NCBI GenBank assembly: GCA_002452735.1
Contig: DKFD01000014.1
Coordinates: forward strand, 1 to 46,715
Direction: 5' to 3'
DNA length: 46,715 nucleotides
From: Patescibacteria group bacterium UBA6805
Lineage (GTDB): Bacteria > Patescibacteriota > Minisyncoccia > Minisyncoccales > Minisyncoccaceae
The position numbers and the translations under genes are program-made. The notes under the pieces are model-generated. The model saw only the letters and a program-made list of their open reading frames with translations. It made no database searches and was not told the origin of the DNA. Positions 22,030 to 31,161 of this stretch are shown here, piece after piece (positions within the stretch are counted from its first letter, which is position 1; each line of letters starts with the position of its first letter).

Positions 22030-23490
22030 ATGCTTAAATTATACAACACTCTTAAGAGGAAAAAAGAGGAATTCAGGCCGGTCAAAGACAAAGAAGCCGG
22101 GATGTACACCTGCGGACCGACTGTTTACTGGTACGCCCATGTAGGCAACTTGAGAACTTACCTTTTTGAAGATTTTTTAAAAAGAATCCTGGAATACAAC
22201 GACTACAAGGTAAAGCACGCGATGAATATAACCGACGTGGGTCACCTGACTTCGGATTCCGATACAGGAGAAGACAAACTGGAAAAAGGAGCCAAGAAAG
22301 AAAGGAAAACCGTCTGGGATATCGCTGATTTCTACACCAGCCAGTTCAAAAAAGACCTGAAAGCGCTTAACGTCAAAGAGCCTGATGTCTGGATAAAAGC
22401 CACGGACACCATCAAGGAGCAGATAAATCTTATTAAGGACTTGGAAAAAAAGGGATTTACCTATGTCATTAAGGACGGAGTGTATTTCGACACTTCCAAG
22501 TTGGATAAATACGGCAGGTTGTGGGGGCCGAAAGAAAAGAAAGATTTGAAAGGAAGAATTGAAGAAGTGAAGGAGAAGAAGAACAAGACAGATTTCGCTT
22601 TATGGAAATTCAGTCCCAAAGACGAGAAAAGGCAGATGGAATGGGATTCTCCTTGGGGAATTGGTTTCCCCGGCTGGCACACCGAATGCGTGGTCATGAG
22701 CATCAAGGAGTTGGGCATTCCTTTTGATATTCACTGCGGAGCCGTTGACCATGTTTCCATCCATCACACCAATGAAATAGCCCAAGCCGAGGCAGCCTAT
22801 GGAAAACCTTTGGCGAATTTCTGGCTCCACGGGGAGTTTTTGACTTTAAAAGGAGGAAAGATGAGTAAGTCATTGGGCAACATAATCACCCTGGGGAGCT
22901 TGATTGAAAAAGGAATCAATCCCCTGGCTTTCAGGTATCTGTGCCTGGGAGTTCACTACCGCTCCAAGCTGATTTTCAGCGACGAGAGCATTGAGTTCGC
23001 TTCCATAAGCTTGAATAAGCTTTACGAAAAGATATTCGAGCTGAAAGAAAACAATCAGAAGCAGAATAAAGAAAAAAAAGAGAATTACAAGAGGCGATTC
23101 TTTGATTTCATCAATGACGACTTGAATCTTCCCCAGGCCTTAGCCCTGACCTGGGACATGCTTAAGGATAAGGATTTGGGAAACAAAGACAAATATGAGC
23201 TTTTGCTTGATTTTGACAAGGTCTTCGGACTAAACCTTTCTTCAATTTCCCTTGAAGAAAAAGATTCCAAGTACATTATTAAGATAGTAAGCGAGCAAGG
23301 CGTTCCTGTTTGGACCAGTGACACAAGCATCCTTCCCGAAAAAGTGAGAGAGCTTGTGAAATCCAGAGAAGAACAAAGAAAGAAAAAAGAATGGGACAAG
23401 GCCGATGAATCAAGAAAAGCCATTGAAAATCTCGGCTGGTTTATTGAAGATTCTGGAGAAAGAACAGTTATAAAAAAAAGACCCCGTTAA
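22030..23490 (+). CDS. cysS: Cysteinyl-tRNA synthetase
   Basis: A 486-aa class I aminoacyl-tRNA synthetase that charges tRNA-Cys. The HIGH-type motif is HVGN in YWYAHVGNLRTYL, the KMSKS loop is GGKMSKSLGN, and the zinc ligands include the Cys in TCGPTV and the Cys/His set around WHTECV and HHTNEIAQ. The DALR-type anticodon-binding region is present but compact, and the C-terminus ends in a basic tail. It lies with cysK behind an attenuator that probably reads charged tRNA-Cys, the product of this enzyme. Confidence 0.97.
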   Translation: MLKLYNTLKRKKEEFRPVKDKEAGMYTCGPTVYWYAHVGNLRTYLFEDFLKRILEYNDYKVKHAMNITDVGHLTSDSDTGEDKLEKGAKKERKTVWDIADFYTSQFKKDLKALNVKEPDVWIKATDTIKEQINLIKDLEKKGFTYVIKDGVYFDTSKLDKYGRLWGPKEKKDLKGRIEEVKEKKNKTDFALWKFSPKDEKRQMEWDSPWGIGFPGWHTECVVMSIKELGIPFDIHCGAVDHVSIHHTNEIAQAEAAYGKPLANFWLHGEFLTLKGGKMSKSLGNIITLGSLIEKGINPLAFRYLCLGVHYRSKLIFSDESIEFASISLNKLYEKIFELKENNQKQNKEKKENYKRRFFDFINDDLNLPQALALTWDMLKDKDLGNKDKYELLLDFDKVFGLNLSSISLEEKDSKYIIKIVSEQGVPVWTSDTSILPEKVRELVKSREEQRKKKEWDKADESRKAIENLGWFIEDSGERTVIKKRPR

Positions 23491-23496
23491 AAGGTC
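23472..23496 (-). terminator. Terminator at the end of the 91-aa gene
   Basis: On the minus strand stem GACC/GGTC (with the gene's own TAA in the loop region) is followed by TTTTTTTTAT. It overlaps the convergent end of cysS. Confidence 0.55.
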
Positions 23497-23762
23497 ACTC
23501 GTATATAGAAAGGCCAGAGGTAGCCGTCTACCCAGACGTCTTCGAAGAACTCAATTCTGTCGGAAGGTTTTTCCGTCCGTTGCCTTTCGCATATTTTTAC
23601 CCAGAAAATATCCTTGCCCGCTATACGGTCGCCGGCTTCGATTTTCGATATCTTCCGACCACCGAATCCCCTCTTGACAGCCTTTTTTTGGGCCAGGTCA
23701 ATGATTTTAAATGAAGCGCGGTTTGCAAATTTGGTGATTTCGTTTTTTCTTTCGTTGTCCAA
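23487..23762 (-). CDS. Small protein of unknown function (91 aa)
   Basis: It starts with TTG at 23762, chosen because AGGAGG lies 10 bases upstream and a promoter (23796-23824) precedes it. The sequence begins with TTG GAC AAC, is basic in its first half (AQKKAVKRGFGGRKIS) and ends VDGYLWPFYIRVTF. No family was recognised. It overlaps the 3' end of cysS by 4 bases on the opposite strand. Confidence 0.6.
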   Translation of the reverse strand: MDNERKNEITKFANRASFKIIDLAQKKAVKRGFGGRKISKIEAGDRIAGKDIFWVKICERQRTEKPSDRIEFFEDVWVDGYLWPFYIRVTF

Positions 23763-23795
23763 ATCAGTCAGGCCTCCTTTTAAGGAACCGCTTTA

Positions 23796-23824
23796 AACAT
23801 ATCAGCAGTCAATTTTATTGTCAA
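23796..23824 (-). promoter_or_regulatory. Sigma70 promoter of the 91-aa gene
   Basis: The minus strand has TTGACA (23819-23824), a 17-base spacer and TATGTT (23796-23801). The -35 box overlaps the stop of the glycosyltransferase gene. Confidence 0.65.
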
Positions 23825-24918
23825 ACCAGCCTTTTGTAGAAATCCAGAATCTGGTCGGCCACTTTTTCCCAGGAATATTTATCGGCGTGCTTCAGCCCCC
23901 ACTCCCCCATTTTTATTCTTAAATCCCCGTCGATTATCAGGTCTTCTATTTTTTGAGCGAGAAGCTCAATGTTCTTTGGTTCAACCAGAAATTTCTCTCC
24001 TTCGGTTCCTTTGAGCAGTTCGTAATATCCCTTGTTGGCAAAGCCCACGGCCGGTTTTTTTGAAGCCATGGCTTCCAGCAAAACAATGCCGAAGCTTTCT
24101 CCGAAAGGAGCCGGGCTGACGTAAATGTCGCAGGTATTGAAATAGCTGGCGGTTTCCTTTCCCAGCTTCTGGCCTTCAAAAACAATGTCTTCCAGCTTAT
24201 TCTTTGAAACGTAGTTTTGGCATTCTTTTTTAAGGGGTCCGTCCCCCACCACAATCAATCTTACGTTTTCGTGTTTCTCTTTGATTATTTTAAAAGCTTG
24301 GAGAAGATAAATCAGCCCTTTTCTTTCTTCTATTCTTCCCACGAAGAGCAGATTGATTTTCCCGTCTTTGTATTTTTCAATAATCGGATTGTCGGGATTG
24401 AATTCTTTCAAATTGATGCCATTGGGAATCAATTTTTTCTTTCCCTTAAAATGCGGAAAGTAATTCAGGGTCAAGGGAGCGACTCCGATTACGCCGTTCA
24501 GTTTGTTTAAGAAATAAGAAAAAGGCGGCAAGAGAAACCTTAAAAAAGGAAGAGCTTCGGTATTGGAATGGAAAGTCAGGACATTCACGCTTTTAGAGCG
24601 GTTCAGTATCTGCCAGGCCAGAGGAATTATGAAATTGTGGAAATGGACCACGTCGAATTTTTCTCTTTCCATTATTTCTTGTATTTCTTTCGGATTCAAG
24701 GTGAAGCAGATGTCTCCCTGGGACCCGCCGGAATAAAAAGGAAGAGATTTGCCCAGAAGAACTACTTCCGGTCCGTAATTTTCTTCTTTGTTTCTTCGGG
24801 GAACGATAATTTTCACCTCAATGCCCCTTTTTTTGAATTCCCGGCTCAGTTCCAGAATGTGATTTTTAACTCCGCCGGGCTGGGAAAAAGTGTGGGAGGT
24901 TGCAAAACAGACTTTCAT
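23821..24918 (-). CDS. Glycosyltransferase family 4 protein
   Basis: A 365-aa GT-B fold enzyme. The N-terminal Rossmann half has SQPGGVKNHILELSREFKKRG and the C-terminal half has LLFVGRIEERKGLIYLLQAF, DIYVSPAPFGESFGIVLLEA and a donor-binding region EAMASKKPAVGFA. The layout resembles PimA-like mannosyltransferases, retaining enzymes that use GDP- or UDP-sugars, so a role in cell-surface glycolipid or polysaccharide synthesis at the membrane is likely. Donor and acceptor cannot be told. It is divergent from dnaB. Confidence 0.9.
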   Translation of the reverse strand: MKVCFATSHTFSQPGGVKNHILELSREFKKRGIEVKIIVPRRNKEENYGPEVVLLGKSLPFYSGGSQGDICFTLNPKEIQEIMEREKFDVVHFHNFIIPLAWQILNRSKSVNVLTFHSNTEALPFLRFLLPPFSYFLNKLNGVIGVAPLTLNYFPHFKGKKKLIPNGINLKEFNPDNPIIEKYKDGKINLLFVGRIEERKGLIYLLQAFKIIKEKHENVRLIVVGDGPLKKECQNYVSKNKLEDIVFEGQKLGKETASYFNTCDIYVSPAPFGESFGIVLLEAMASKKPAVGFANKGYYELLKGTEGEKFLVEPKNIELLAQKIEDLIIDGDLRIKMGEWGLKHADKYSWEKVADQILDFYKRLV

Positions 24919-24926
24919 GCGAGTGA

Positions 24927-24955
24927 TTGACGTTTAGGTTTTTAATTGATATATT
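24927..24955 (+). promoter_or_regulatory. Sigma70 promoter of dnaB
   Basis: TTGACG (24927-24932), 17-base spacer, TATATT (24950-24955). The expected start site is at 24961-24963, on the dnaB ATG, predicting a leaderless mRNA. Confidence 0.7.
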
Positions 24956-24962
24956 ATACCCG

Positions 24963-27644
24963 ATGGCTCAAGATTTTTCAATTGAAAAATCGGGGACAAA
25001 AATGCCCCCGCAGGACATTGAAGCGGAAAGAAGCCTTCTCGGTTCTTTGATGCTGGACAAGGATGCGATTGTCAAAATCGCCGATTTTCTGCATGCCGAT
25101 GATTTCTACAGAAAAAACCACCAGGATATTTACCAGACCATTGAAGACCTTTTTTCCCGGGGAGAGCCGGTTGACCTGGTCTCCGTAGCTTCGCGCTTAA
25201 GAGAGAAAAACCATTTGGAAAAGTCCGGAGGTGTCGCCTATTTAACCGAGTTGGTTAATACCGTTCCCACGGCCAGCCATGTTTCCACTTATGCCAGGAT
25301 TGTCCAGAAAAAAAGAATCTTAAGGGACTTGATTTCAACCGGAGAAGAAATAGTTCTCATGGGCTACAAAGAAGAGGAGGAGGCGGACGAACTTTTGGAC
25401 GACGCTGAGAGAAAGATTTTCGGCATAACGCAAAAGAATCTTACCCAGACGTTTCTGCCCCTCAGGCCTTATCTGGAAGAAGCTTTTGAAAGAATTGACC
25501 GTATTTCCAAGCACAAAGGAGTTTTAAGGGGAACCTCCACGGGATTCAAGGGCTTGGATACGATTCTTTCCGGCTTCCAAAACTCCGACCTGATTATTCT
25601 GGCCGCCAGGCCTTCAATGGGAAAAAGCAGTTTAGCTTTGGATATTGCCCGAAGCGTGGCTTTGAAAGAAAAAAAGCCAGTCGGTGTATTTTCTTTGGAA
25701 ATGTCCAAAGACCAGCTGATTGACCGCTTAATCAGCGCCGAGTCAAATATTGATTCCTGGAAGATAAGGCAGGGGCTGCTTTCTTCCGAGGGGGAAGACA
25801 ATGATTTCGCCTGCATCCAGCACGCCTTGGGAACTTTGTCTGAAGCGCCAATTTTCATTGACGACGCTGCCAGCTGTACCGTTCTTCAGATGAGAGCCAT
25901 GGCCCGAAGACTTCAGGCCAGCCAGGGTCTGGGATTGATTATCATTGATTATCTTCAACTGATCGAGCCGTCGAACAAAATCGCCACCACGGTCCAGCAG
26001 GTTACGGAAATATCCCGCCAGCTCAAAGGATTGGCCAGAGAACTCGACGTTCCTGTCCTGGCTCTGTCCCAGCTCTCCAGGGCGGTGGAACAGAGAACGC
26101 CCAAGATTCCCAGGCTGTCGGACCTTCGTGAAAGTGGCTGCTTGACAGGAGACGCTCTCATCACCTTGGCTGAAACAGGAGAAAGAATTCCCATTAAAGA
26201 CTTGGCTCAAAGAGAAGCTCAAGAGCCCCTTAAGATTTTAGCTTTGGACGAAAACTACAAAGTAAAGCCGAGTTTGATGACCAAAGCTTTTTATTCCGGC
26301 CGGAAAAAAGTTTTTGAGCTTAAAACTAACAGCGGGAGGACGATAAAAGCAAGCGCCAATCACAAATTTTTTAAATTAGGTGGTTGGAAAAGACTGGACG
26401 AATTGAAAATTGACGACTATGTCGCCCTGCCGAGGGAAATTAAGATTACCAGCCCTTTAAATTCCCTTTGTGACGACGAGTTGATCTTGATGGCCCACCT
26501 TTTGGGAGACGGCTGTATTTTGCCCCGCCAGCCGTTTCATTACACCAATGCTTACGAGGAGAACATTGAAATTGTTAAGGGTGTTGCCGAGAGACTTTTC
26601 GGAATAAAGAGCCGGGTAATAAAACAGGAAAATTGGTATCATGTTTATCTTACCAGCCCCTACAGATTAGCAAGAAACAAAAGACACCCTATCACCAATT
26701 GGTTTGAAAAATTAGGGCTTGGCCTCGTTCATTCTTGGAAAAAGAAAATTCCCGAAGCGGTTTTTTCTTGCGGCGAAGAAAAAATCTCATTGTTTTTAAA
26801 ACATTTATGGTCTACCGACGGCAACTTGAGTTGGAAAAAATTAAAAGGCAGAATTCCCGCCGGCAATATTTTTTATTCAACTACCAGCGTGGTTTTGGCA
26901 AAACAGGTTCAGCATTTACTTTTAATGCTGGGGATATTGGGCAGCTTAAGGGTGACCCAAAAGAAGGGTTATGGGGAAACGTATAGTGTAGCAATAGAGG
27001 GTTCGCAGAACCAATTAAAGTTTCTTTCAAGGGTGGGCATAGCCGACAGAAGAAAAGAAATTATCCCCGAGATGAAAAAATCTTTGGAAAAGATAATCCC
27101 TTCTCCCAACAACGATATAGTCCCCAGAGAAGTTTGGAAATTATTGATAGAGCCGGCTAAATATGATTTGGGTATAAGCTGGAGAGAATTTAGCCAAAGA
27201 ATAGATACTTCTTATTGCGGTTCCACTTTATTAAAAAGCGCTATTTCCAGACAAAGATTGTTGAGAATCTGCACGGCGCTGGAAAACAATCAAGAAGTTT
27301 ATCAAATGGCCGACTCAGATATTTATTGGGATAAAATAGTTTCCGTTAAAGAACTTGGGGTTGAAGACGTTTACGATGCCACCGTTGACGAGGTTCATAA
27401 TTTCGTAGCTAATGATATTATCGTCCACAATAGTTTGGAGCAGGATGCGGACGTCGTTTTATTCATTTACCGGGAAGACATGTATCATGAAGACACCCCC
27501 AGAAAAGGAATAGCCGACATTATCGTGGCCAAGCACAGGAACGGACCAGTGGGGAAAATTGAGCTTTTTTTTGATAAACAAAGAGCCAGTTTCCACAACT
27601 TGGAAACCGGCCTGGAATTTGAAGAGGGGGAGATTGGTTTTTAA
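24963..27644 (+). CDS. dnaB: Replicative DNA helicase DnaB containing an intein
   Basis: The 893-aa precursor carries DnaB exteins of 392 and 70 aa (462 aa after splicing, normal size). The N-terminal helical domain begins MPPQDIEAERSLLGSLML; the RecA-like domain has Walker A ARPSMGKSS (about residues 215-223) and Walker B LIIIDYLQL. A 431-aa intein interrupts motif H4 between RESG and SLEQDADVV. The C-extein begins with Ser824, the nucleophile needed for splicing. DnaB unwinds DNA at the replication fork. The ATG at 24963 is preferred to an upstream TTG because the -10 box ends 7 bases before it. Confidence 0.96.
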   Translation: MAQDFSIEKSGTKMPPQDIEAERSLLGSLMLDKDAIVKIADFLHADDFYRKNHQDIYQTIEDLFSRGEPVDLVSVASRLREKNHLEKSGGVAYLTELVNTVPTASHVSTYARIVQKKRILRDLISTGEEIVLMGYKEEEEADELLDDAERKIFGITQKNLTQTFLPLRPYLEEAFERIDRISKHKGVLRGTSTGFKGLDTILSGFQNSDLIILAARPSMGKSSLALDIARSVALKEKKPVGVFSLEMSKDQLIDRLISAESNIDSWKIRQGLLSSEGEDNDFACIQHALGTLSEAPIFIDDAASCTVLQMRAMARRLQASQGLGLIIIDYLQLIEPSNKIATTVQQVTEISRQLKGLARELDVPVLALSQLSRAVEQRTPKIPRLSDLRESGCLTGDALITLAETGERIPIKDLAQREAQEPLKILALDENYKVKPSLMTKAFYSGRKKVFELKTNSGRTIKASANHKFFKLGGWKRLDELKIDDYVALPREIKITSPLNSLCDDELILMAHLLGDGCILPRQPFHYTNAYEENIEIVKGVAERLFGIKSRVIKQENWYHVYLTSPYRLARNKRHPITNWFEKLGLGLVHSWKKKIPEAVFSCGEEKISLFLKHLWSTDGNLSWKKLKGRIPAGNIFYSTTSVVLAKQVQHLLLMLGILGSLRVTQKKGYGETYSVAIEGSQNQLKFLSRVGIADRRKEIIPEMKKSLEKIIPSPNNDIVPREVWKLLIEPAKYDLGISWREFSQRIDTSYCGSTLLKSAISRQRLLRICTALENNQEVYQMADSDIYWDKIVSVKELGVEDVYDATVDEVHNFVANDIIVHNSLEQDADVVLFIYREDMYHEDTPRKGIADIIVAKHRNGPVGKIELFFDKQRASFHNLETGLEFEEGEIGF
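26139..27431 (+). mobile_element. Full-length DnaB intein with LAGLIDADG homing endonuclease
   Basis: A 431-aa intein (precursor residues 393-823). Block A begins Cys1 (CLTGDALITLA), block B has GRTIKASANHKFF (the TxxH-type Asn-His), blocks C and E are the two dodecapeptides LILMAHLLGDG and FLKHLWSTDG with their catalytic acidic residues, and blocks F-G are VYDATVDEVHNF and DIIVHN followed by Ser. All splicing residues appear intact. The insertion point and termini match the Synechocystis-type DnaB intein. The endonuclease part looks intact, so the element may still be able to home. Confidence 0.93.
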
Positions 27645-27943
27645 CCCTTGATTTCAATTATCTCTATTTCGGTAAAGGGCTGGCGATGTCCCTTTTTCAG
27701 CTTGTATCTTTTCTTGGGCTTGTATTTGAAAATGGTAACCTTGGCGCTTCTGCCCTGTCTTAAAACGCGGGCCTTGACTTCGGCTCCCTCAACCAGGGGC
27801 GTGCCGACAATGGTTTTTTTCCCGTTGTCTAACAAAAGAACGTCGGTAAAGACGATTTCTTCACCTTCCTTTTTTTCAATCTTAAGCTTGTCTCCTTCGG
27901 AAACCTTGTATTGTTTTCCTCCTGTTTTGATTACGGCTAACAT
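27641..27943 (-). CDS. rplU: 50S ribosomal protein L21
   Basis: A 100-aa L21 that binds 23S rRNA in the large subunit. Signature stretches are MLAVIKTGGKQYKVSEGD and TIFKYKPKKRYKLKKGHRQP near the C-terminus. The usual rplU-rpmA pair is not seen; rpmA is not adjacent. It converges on dnaB and the two genes overlap by 4 bases at their stops. Confidence 0.96.
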   Translation of the reverse strand: MLAVIKTGGKQYKVSEGDKLKIEKKEGEEIVFTDVLLLDNGKKTIVGTPLVEGAEVKARVLRQGRSAKVTIFKYKPKKRYKLKKGHRQPFTEIEIIEIKG

Positions 27944-27983
27944 AATATCAAATATATACCATCTTATTCTGTTTTAGTCAAAT

Positions 27984-28013
27984 AAAAAAAGGCCGTTTGA
28001 TAAACAAACGTCC
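27984..28013 (-). terminator. Rho-independent terminator of the 85-aa gene
   Basis: On the minus strand stem GGACGTTTG/CAAACGGCC (one mismatch, 5-base loop) is followed by TTTTTTTATT, beginning 3 bases after the stop codon. Confidence 0.85.
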
Positions 28014-28015
28014 TG

Positions 28016-28273
28016 CTACTTTTTCTCTCTTACTTTTCTCATGGCCTCCAAGACCATGGGCCGGACCCTGTCGCGGTTTCTGTTTTTCAGGGCAACAAGA
28101 ATTCGTCGGCAGTCCTCGTCGGAGAAATCCTCCGGCGCTACTTTTGGGCTGACAATCTCTCCGGCCACCCGGATCAGCACCCGCCTTACCTTTGTGGCCG
28201 TCTGCGGCCAGTGAGGCCGGCAGTTTTTCCAGAAACTATCCATGATCATTACATTGTAGTCTGTGACTTTCAT
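28016..28273 (-). CDS. Small protein of unknown function (85 aa)
   Basis: The ATG at 28273 is preferred: AGGTG lies 5 bases upstream and a good promoter and terminator bracket the gene. The sequence starts MKVTDYNVMIMDSFWK and contains a helical basic C-terminal half (DEDCRRILVALKNRNRDRVR, then AMRKVREKK). No family was recognised. Short cytoplasmic protein, possibly nucleic-acid binding judging from the many Arg/Lys residues; this is a guess. Confidence 0.65.
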   Translation of the reverse strand: MKVTDYNVMIMDSFWKNCRPHWPQTATKVRRVLIRVAGEIVSPKVAPEDFSDEDCRRILVALKNRNRDRVRPMVLEAMRKVREKK

Positions 28274-28332
28274 TTTGCACCTCAGAAATTTCAATTGTGA
28301 AAGGGCGTGCAGCTCTTTTTAAGAGTATGTTA

Positions 28333-28360
28333 ATTATAACACATTGTTTTAATTTGTCAA
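28333..28360 (-). promoter_or_regulatory. Sigma70 promoter of the 85-aa gene
   Basis: The minus strand has TTGACA (28355-28360), a 16-base spacer and a perfect TATAAT (28333-28338). The leader is about 55 bases and contains a small CTCTT-AAAA-AGAG hairpin. Confidence 0.8.
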
Positions 28361-28362
28361 CA

Positions 28363-29319
28363 TCAGACAAAGATTTCGGCAATAATGAAAGAAATATAAA
28401 TAAAAAGAAGAAAAACCGCCTCCCTTTTGGTTATCTTATTGTCATTCCTGATAAAAACAAAAAAGAAGAAGATGCTTAAGAACATGAAAATTCTGGCCAC
28501 TGTCAAAGAGGTCATATCGGTGATGTGAATGGGAGAAATCAGAGCCACTATTCCCAGGACCAGGGTGGCGGGCGCGACCACGGCTCCCATCAAGTCGCCC
28601 AAAACCAACCAGTTGTTCTGTTTTTTGGCCGCGCTTATGGCAAAGAATATTTCCGGCAGAGAATTGCCCAGCCCGACGATGAAAAGGCCGATTAAAAATA
28701 TGGGCCAGTGGAAAGTGTCGGCGAAGTATTTGGTTGACTCTACGATTCCCTGCGAGGCGACGATAAACAGAACGATGGCCAGAACTATTTTAAAAACGCC
28801 CACAAAAGAAGCTTTGAAGTTTTTCATGTTGCTTTCGGTGCCGTCGCAGGTCTTGGTGAATCTCTCCTTTTTTGAAAAGAGCCAGAAAATATAAAAGAAG
28901 AAAAAAAAGACAAGAACGATTCCGTCGGCTCTGGAAAGCACCCCGTCCTGTATCAGAAGAAGGGGCATGGCGGCGGCAATAATCGTGAAGAAAAGAGTGG
29001 TGTGCACGGTTTTGCTTTTAGCCGGTATTCCTTTTTTGGCAAAAAGAGAAGCCAGGGCAACGGACAAGGTCAAATCCACCACATTCCCTCCCACAACGTC
29101 TCCGAAAGCCAGCTCCGGTATATTGTTAATGGCGGAAAAAATTCCAACGAAAAGGTTGGGGAAAGAGGCCACGATGGACATAATAATGAAAGAAACGGCG
29201 AATTCCTTCCAACCCAAGAACTTGGCGATTTTTATCAAACTTTTAACAATGATTTCTCCGGAGATGAAGAACAGGAAGCAGGAGAAAGCGAAGATTAAAG
29301 AATACGCAAGAGTCATCAT
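28363..29319 (-). CDS. CaCA family cation exchanger (Na+/Ca2+ antiporter, YrbG-like)
   Basis: A 318-aa protein with about ten transmembrane helices in two halves. The second alpha repeat is clear, GLGNSLPEIFFAISAA with downstream GDLMGAVVAPATL. The first is altered (SIVASFPNLFVGIF and AFGDVVGGNVVDLTL), where other family members have a GTSxPE-type motif. It probably exchanges Ca2+ for Na+ or H+ across the membrane, and the loss of Glu from the first repeat may change ion choice. It is followed by the promoter of the 85-aa gene. Confidence 0.85.
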   Translation of the reverse strand: MMTLAYSLIFAFSCFLFFISGEIIVKSLIKIAKFLGWKEFAVSFIIMSIVASFPNLFVGIFSAINNIPELAFGDVVGGNVVDLTLSVALASLFAKKGIPAKSKTVHTTLFFTIIAAAMPLLLIQDGVLSRADGIVLVFFFFFYIFWLFSKKERFTKTCDGTESNMKNFKASFVGVFKIVLAIVLFIVASQGIVESTKYFADTFHWPIFLIGLFIVGLGNSLPEIFFAISAAKKQNNWLVLGDLMGAVVAPATLVLGIVALISPIHITDMTSLTVARIFMFLSIFFFFVFIRNDNKITKREAVFLLFIYISFIIAEIFV

Positions 29320-29345
29320 AATACGTATTGAATGTTTATTAACGG

Positions 29346-29418
29346 TGACCCCAACCGGATTTGAACCGGTGTTCCTAGGCTGAGAACCTAGTGTCCTGAG
29401 CCACTAGACGATAGGGCC
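29346..29418 (-). tRNA. tRNA-Glu (CTC anticodon)
   Basis: A 73-nt cloverleaf: acceptor GGCCCTA/TGGGGTC (two wobble pairs), anticodon stem CTAGG/CCTAG with loop TTCTCAG (anticodon CTC, Glu), T-arm ACCGGTTCAAATCCGGT, discriminator A. The following bases read CCG, so CCA is not fully encoded. Confidence 0.94.
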
Positions 29419-29440
29419 TTTGAAAAACATATTATCAAGA

Positions 29441-31156
29441 TTATTCTGTTTTGTCCACTTCTTCCGTTACGTAATCGGGAGGAATCTGCCAGTAATCAAT
29501 AATGTATTTGGCTAAGTCGCGGAAAAGAGGAGTGGCCGAATATTCCGAAGTCTTCGTCTCCGGGCTGTTCAGTTTTACCAGGATTACGAACTTCGGGTCA
29601 AGGGCCGGAGCGAATCCTATGAAGCTCTGCCAAGTTTCATCAGAGTAGCCTTGCTTGTTGATTCCCAAAGAAGACCAGGGGACCTGCGACGTTCCGGTTT
29701 TGCCGGCAACGTAATAGCCGTCGATTTTTCCCAAATGACCGAAGCCGTTTTTCACAACATTAATCAGCATTTTTTTCATTTCAAGGCTGGTCTCCGGAGT
29801 AATTACCCTTTCCAAGCTTTCTAATTCGATTTTTTCACTCTTTCCGTTGCCAAATATTTCTTTGACGACATGGGGCTTAACCATGTTTCCTCCATTGGCA
29901 ATGGCGCAGAAAGCCGTGGTGATTTGCAAAGGGGTCATGTTGATTCCCTGGCCGAAAGAGGCGTTGGCAAGGGTCACTTCAATTTTTTGCTGAAGAGCTT
30001 TTTTGAGCTCTTTGTTTTCCGAAGCCACTTCGCCGGCCAGGTCTACGCCAGTTTTATTGAAAAAACCGTAATTCTCGATGTATTCCATGAATTTAGCGTG
30101 GCCAATCAAGTTTTCCACGTAGATAATTCCGGTATTTATGGATTTTTCCAGAATCTGTGTCATGTTTGTCTTGCCCCAGGCCTTGTCCGAGAAATTAGCT
30201 ACGCGGTATTTACCGTACTGGACATAGCCCTTGTAATCCTCGAATGTCGTTTCTGGCGTTACCAGTTTTTCATTGAGAGCGGCGGACATGGTGATGGGTT
30301 TGAAAATGGAGCCGGGCTCGAAAAGTTTCTGAGTGGCGCTGTTCTGGAAAATCGCATAATTCTCGTTTTTATAGTTATTGGGGTCGAAATTGGGATACTG
30401 GGCCATGGCAATGATTTCTCCGTTCTGGGGATCCATGGCAATGATTTCCCCTCCCTGGGCCTTGAATTCTTTTACGCCTTCTTCCAGTATTTTCTCGGCC
30501 ATAAACTGGATATTGTAATCAATGGTCAAGTTGAGATAGTCCCCTTTCAAGGAATCGTCTTCGGAAAAGGAAGAAAGAAAATTCCAGGGATTGAATTCTT
30601 TTTTCTGGGTTTTTGTTTCTCCGCTCAGCTCGTCCTGATAGTATTCTTCCAATCCGTACTGGCCGATCCCTTCTTCGTTGATGAATCCGATTATTTGGGA
30701 AGCGGTTTCTTTGTTGGGATAATATCTTTTCTTTTTGTAGCCGACATATACGCCTTTCAATTTCAGTCCTTCCACGCTTTTTGCCAGCTGGTCGTCCATT
30801 TCTTTCAAGACAATTTCATACAAGCTGCCCGGGACGCTGACTTTTTCCAAGAGCTCGTTTCTGTCTTTGTTGATAATTAAAGCAAGGGTCTCGGCGGTTT
30901 TTTCTTTCTCCCTTATTTCTTCCGGAGAAACAAAAAGATAAGGAGAATTTTTAGTCAGAGCAAGAATCTCTCCTCCTTTAAAAAATATCCCACCTCTTTC
31001 CCCTTCCGTCTCTGAGAGAAAGTTCTGCTGGCCTCTGGCCTGGGCTTTGTAAAAGTCGCCTTGATATATTTGCAAATAAAAGAGGCGGGAGATAACCACG
31101 CCTCCCGCCAAGAAGATTAAAATTAGAATGAGGTTTATTCGCCAATTCTTAACCAT
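29441..31156 (-). CDS. ftsI: Division-specific peptidoglycan transpeptidase (FtsI/PBP2-type)
   Basis: A 571-aa class B penicillin-binding protein. An N-terminal transmembrane helix (residues 8-28) is followed by the PBP dimerisation/pedestal domain (GGIFFKGGEILALT, YVGYKKKRYYPNKETASQ) and the transpeptidase domain. The domain has SxxK (SIFKPITM, near residue 285), SxN (SINTGIIYV) and KTG (AGKTGTSQV). It crosslinks septal peptidoglycan outside the membrane. It is the last gene of a dcw-type cluster (mraZ-rsmH-ftsL-ftsI). The penicillin-binding residues are all present. Confidence 0.93.
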   Translation of the reverse strand: MVKNWRINLILILIFLAGGVVISRLFYLQIYQGDFYKAQARGQQNFLSETEGERGGIFFKGGEILALTKNSPYLFVSPEEIREKEKTAETLALIINKDRNELLEKVSVPGSLYEIVLKEMDDQLAKSVEGLKLKGVYVGYKKKRYYPNKETASQIIGFINEEGIGQYGLEEYYQDELSGETKTQKKEFNPWNFLSSFSEDDSLKGDYLNLTIDYNIQFMAEKILEEGVKEFKAQGGEIIAMDPQNGEIIAMAQYPNFDPNNYKNENYAIFQNSATQKLFEPGSIFKPITMSAALNEKLVTPETTFEDYKGYVQYGKYRVANFSDKAWGKTNMTQILEKSINTGIIYVENLIGHAKFMEYIENYGFFNKTGVDLAGEVASENKELKKALQQKIEVTLANASFGQGINMTPLQITTAFCAIANGGNMVKPHVVKEIFGNGKSEKIELESLERVITPETSLEMKKMLINVVKNGFGHLGKIDGYYVAGKTGTSQVPWSSLGINKQGYSDETWQSFIGFAPALDPKFVILVKLNSPETKTSEYSATPLFRDLAKYIIDYWQIPPDYVTEEVDKTE

Positions 31157-31161
31157 GAAGA

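Noticed and set aside
29870..30880. Long plus-strand frame (336 codons) inside ftsI
   Set aside because: Entirely antisense to a conserved penicillin-binding protein gene; composition is that of a reverse-complement shadow.
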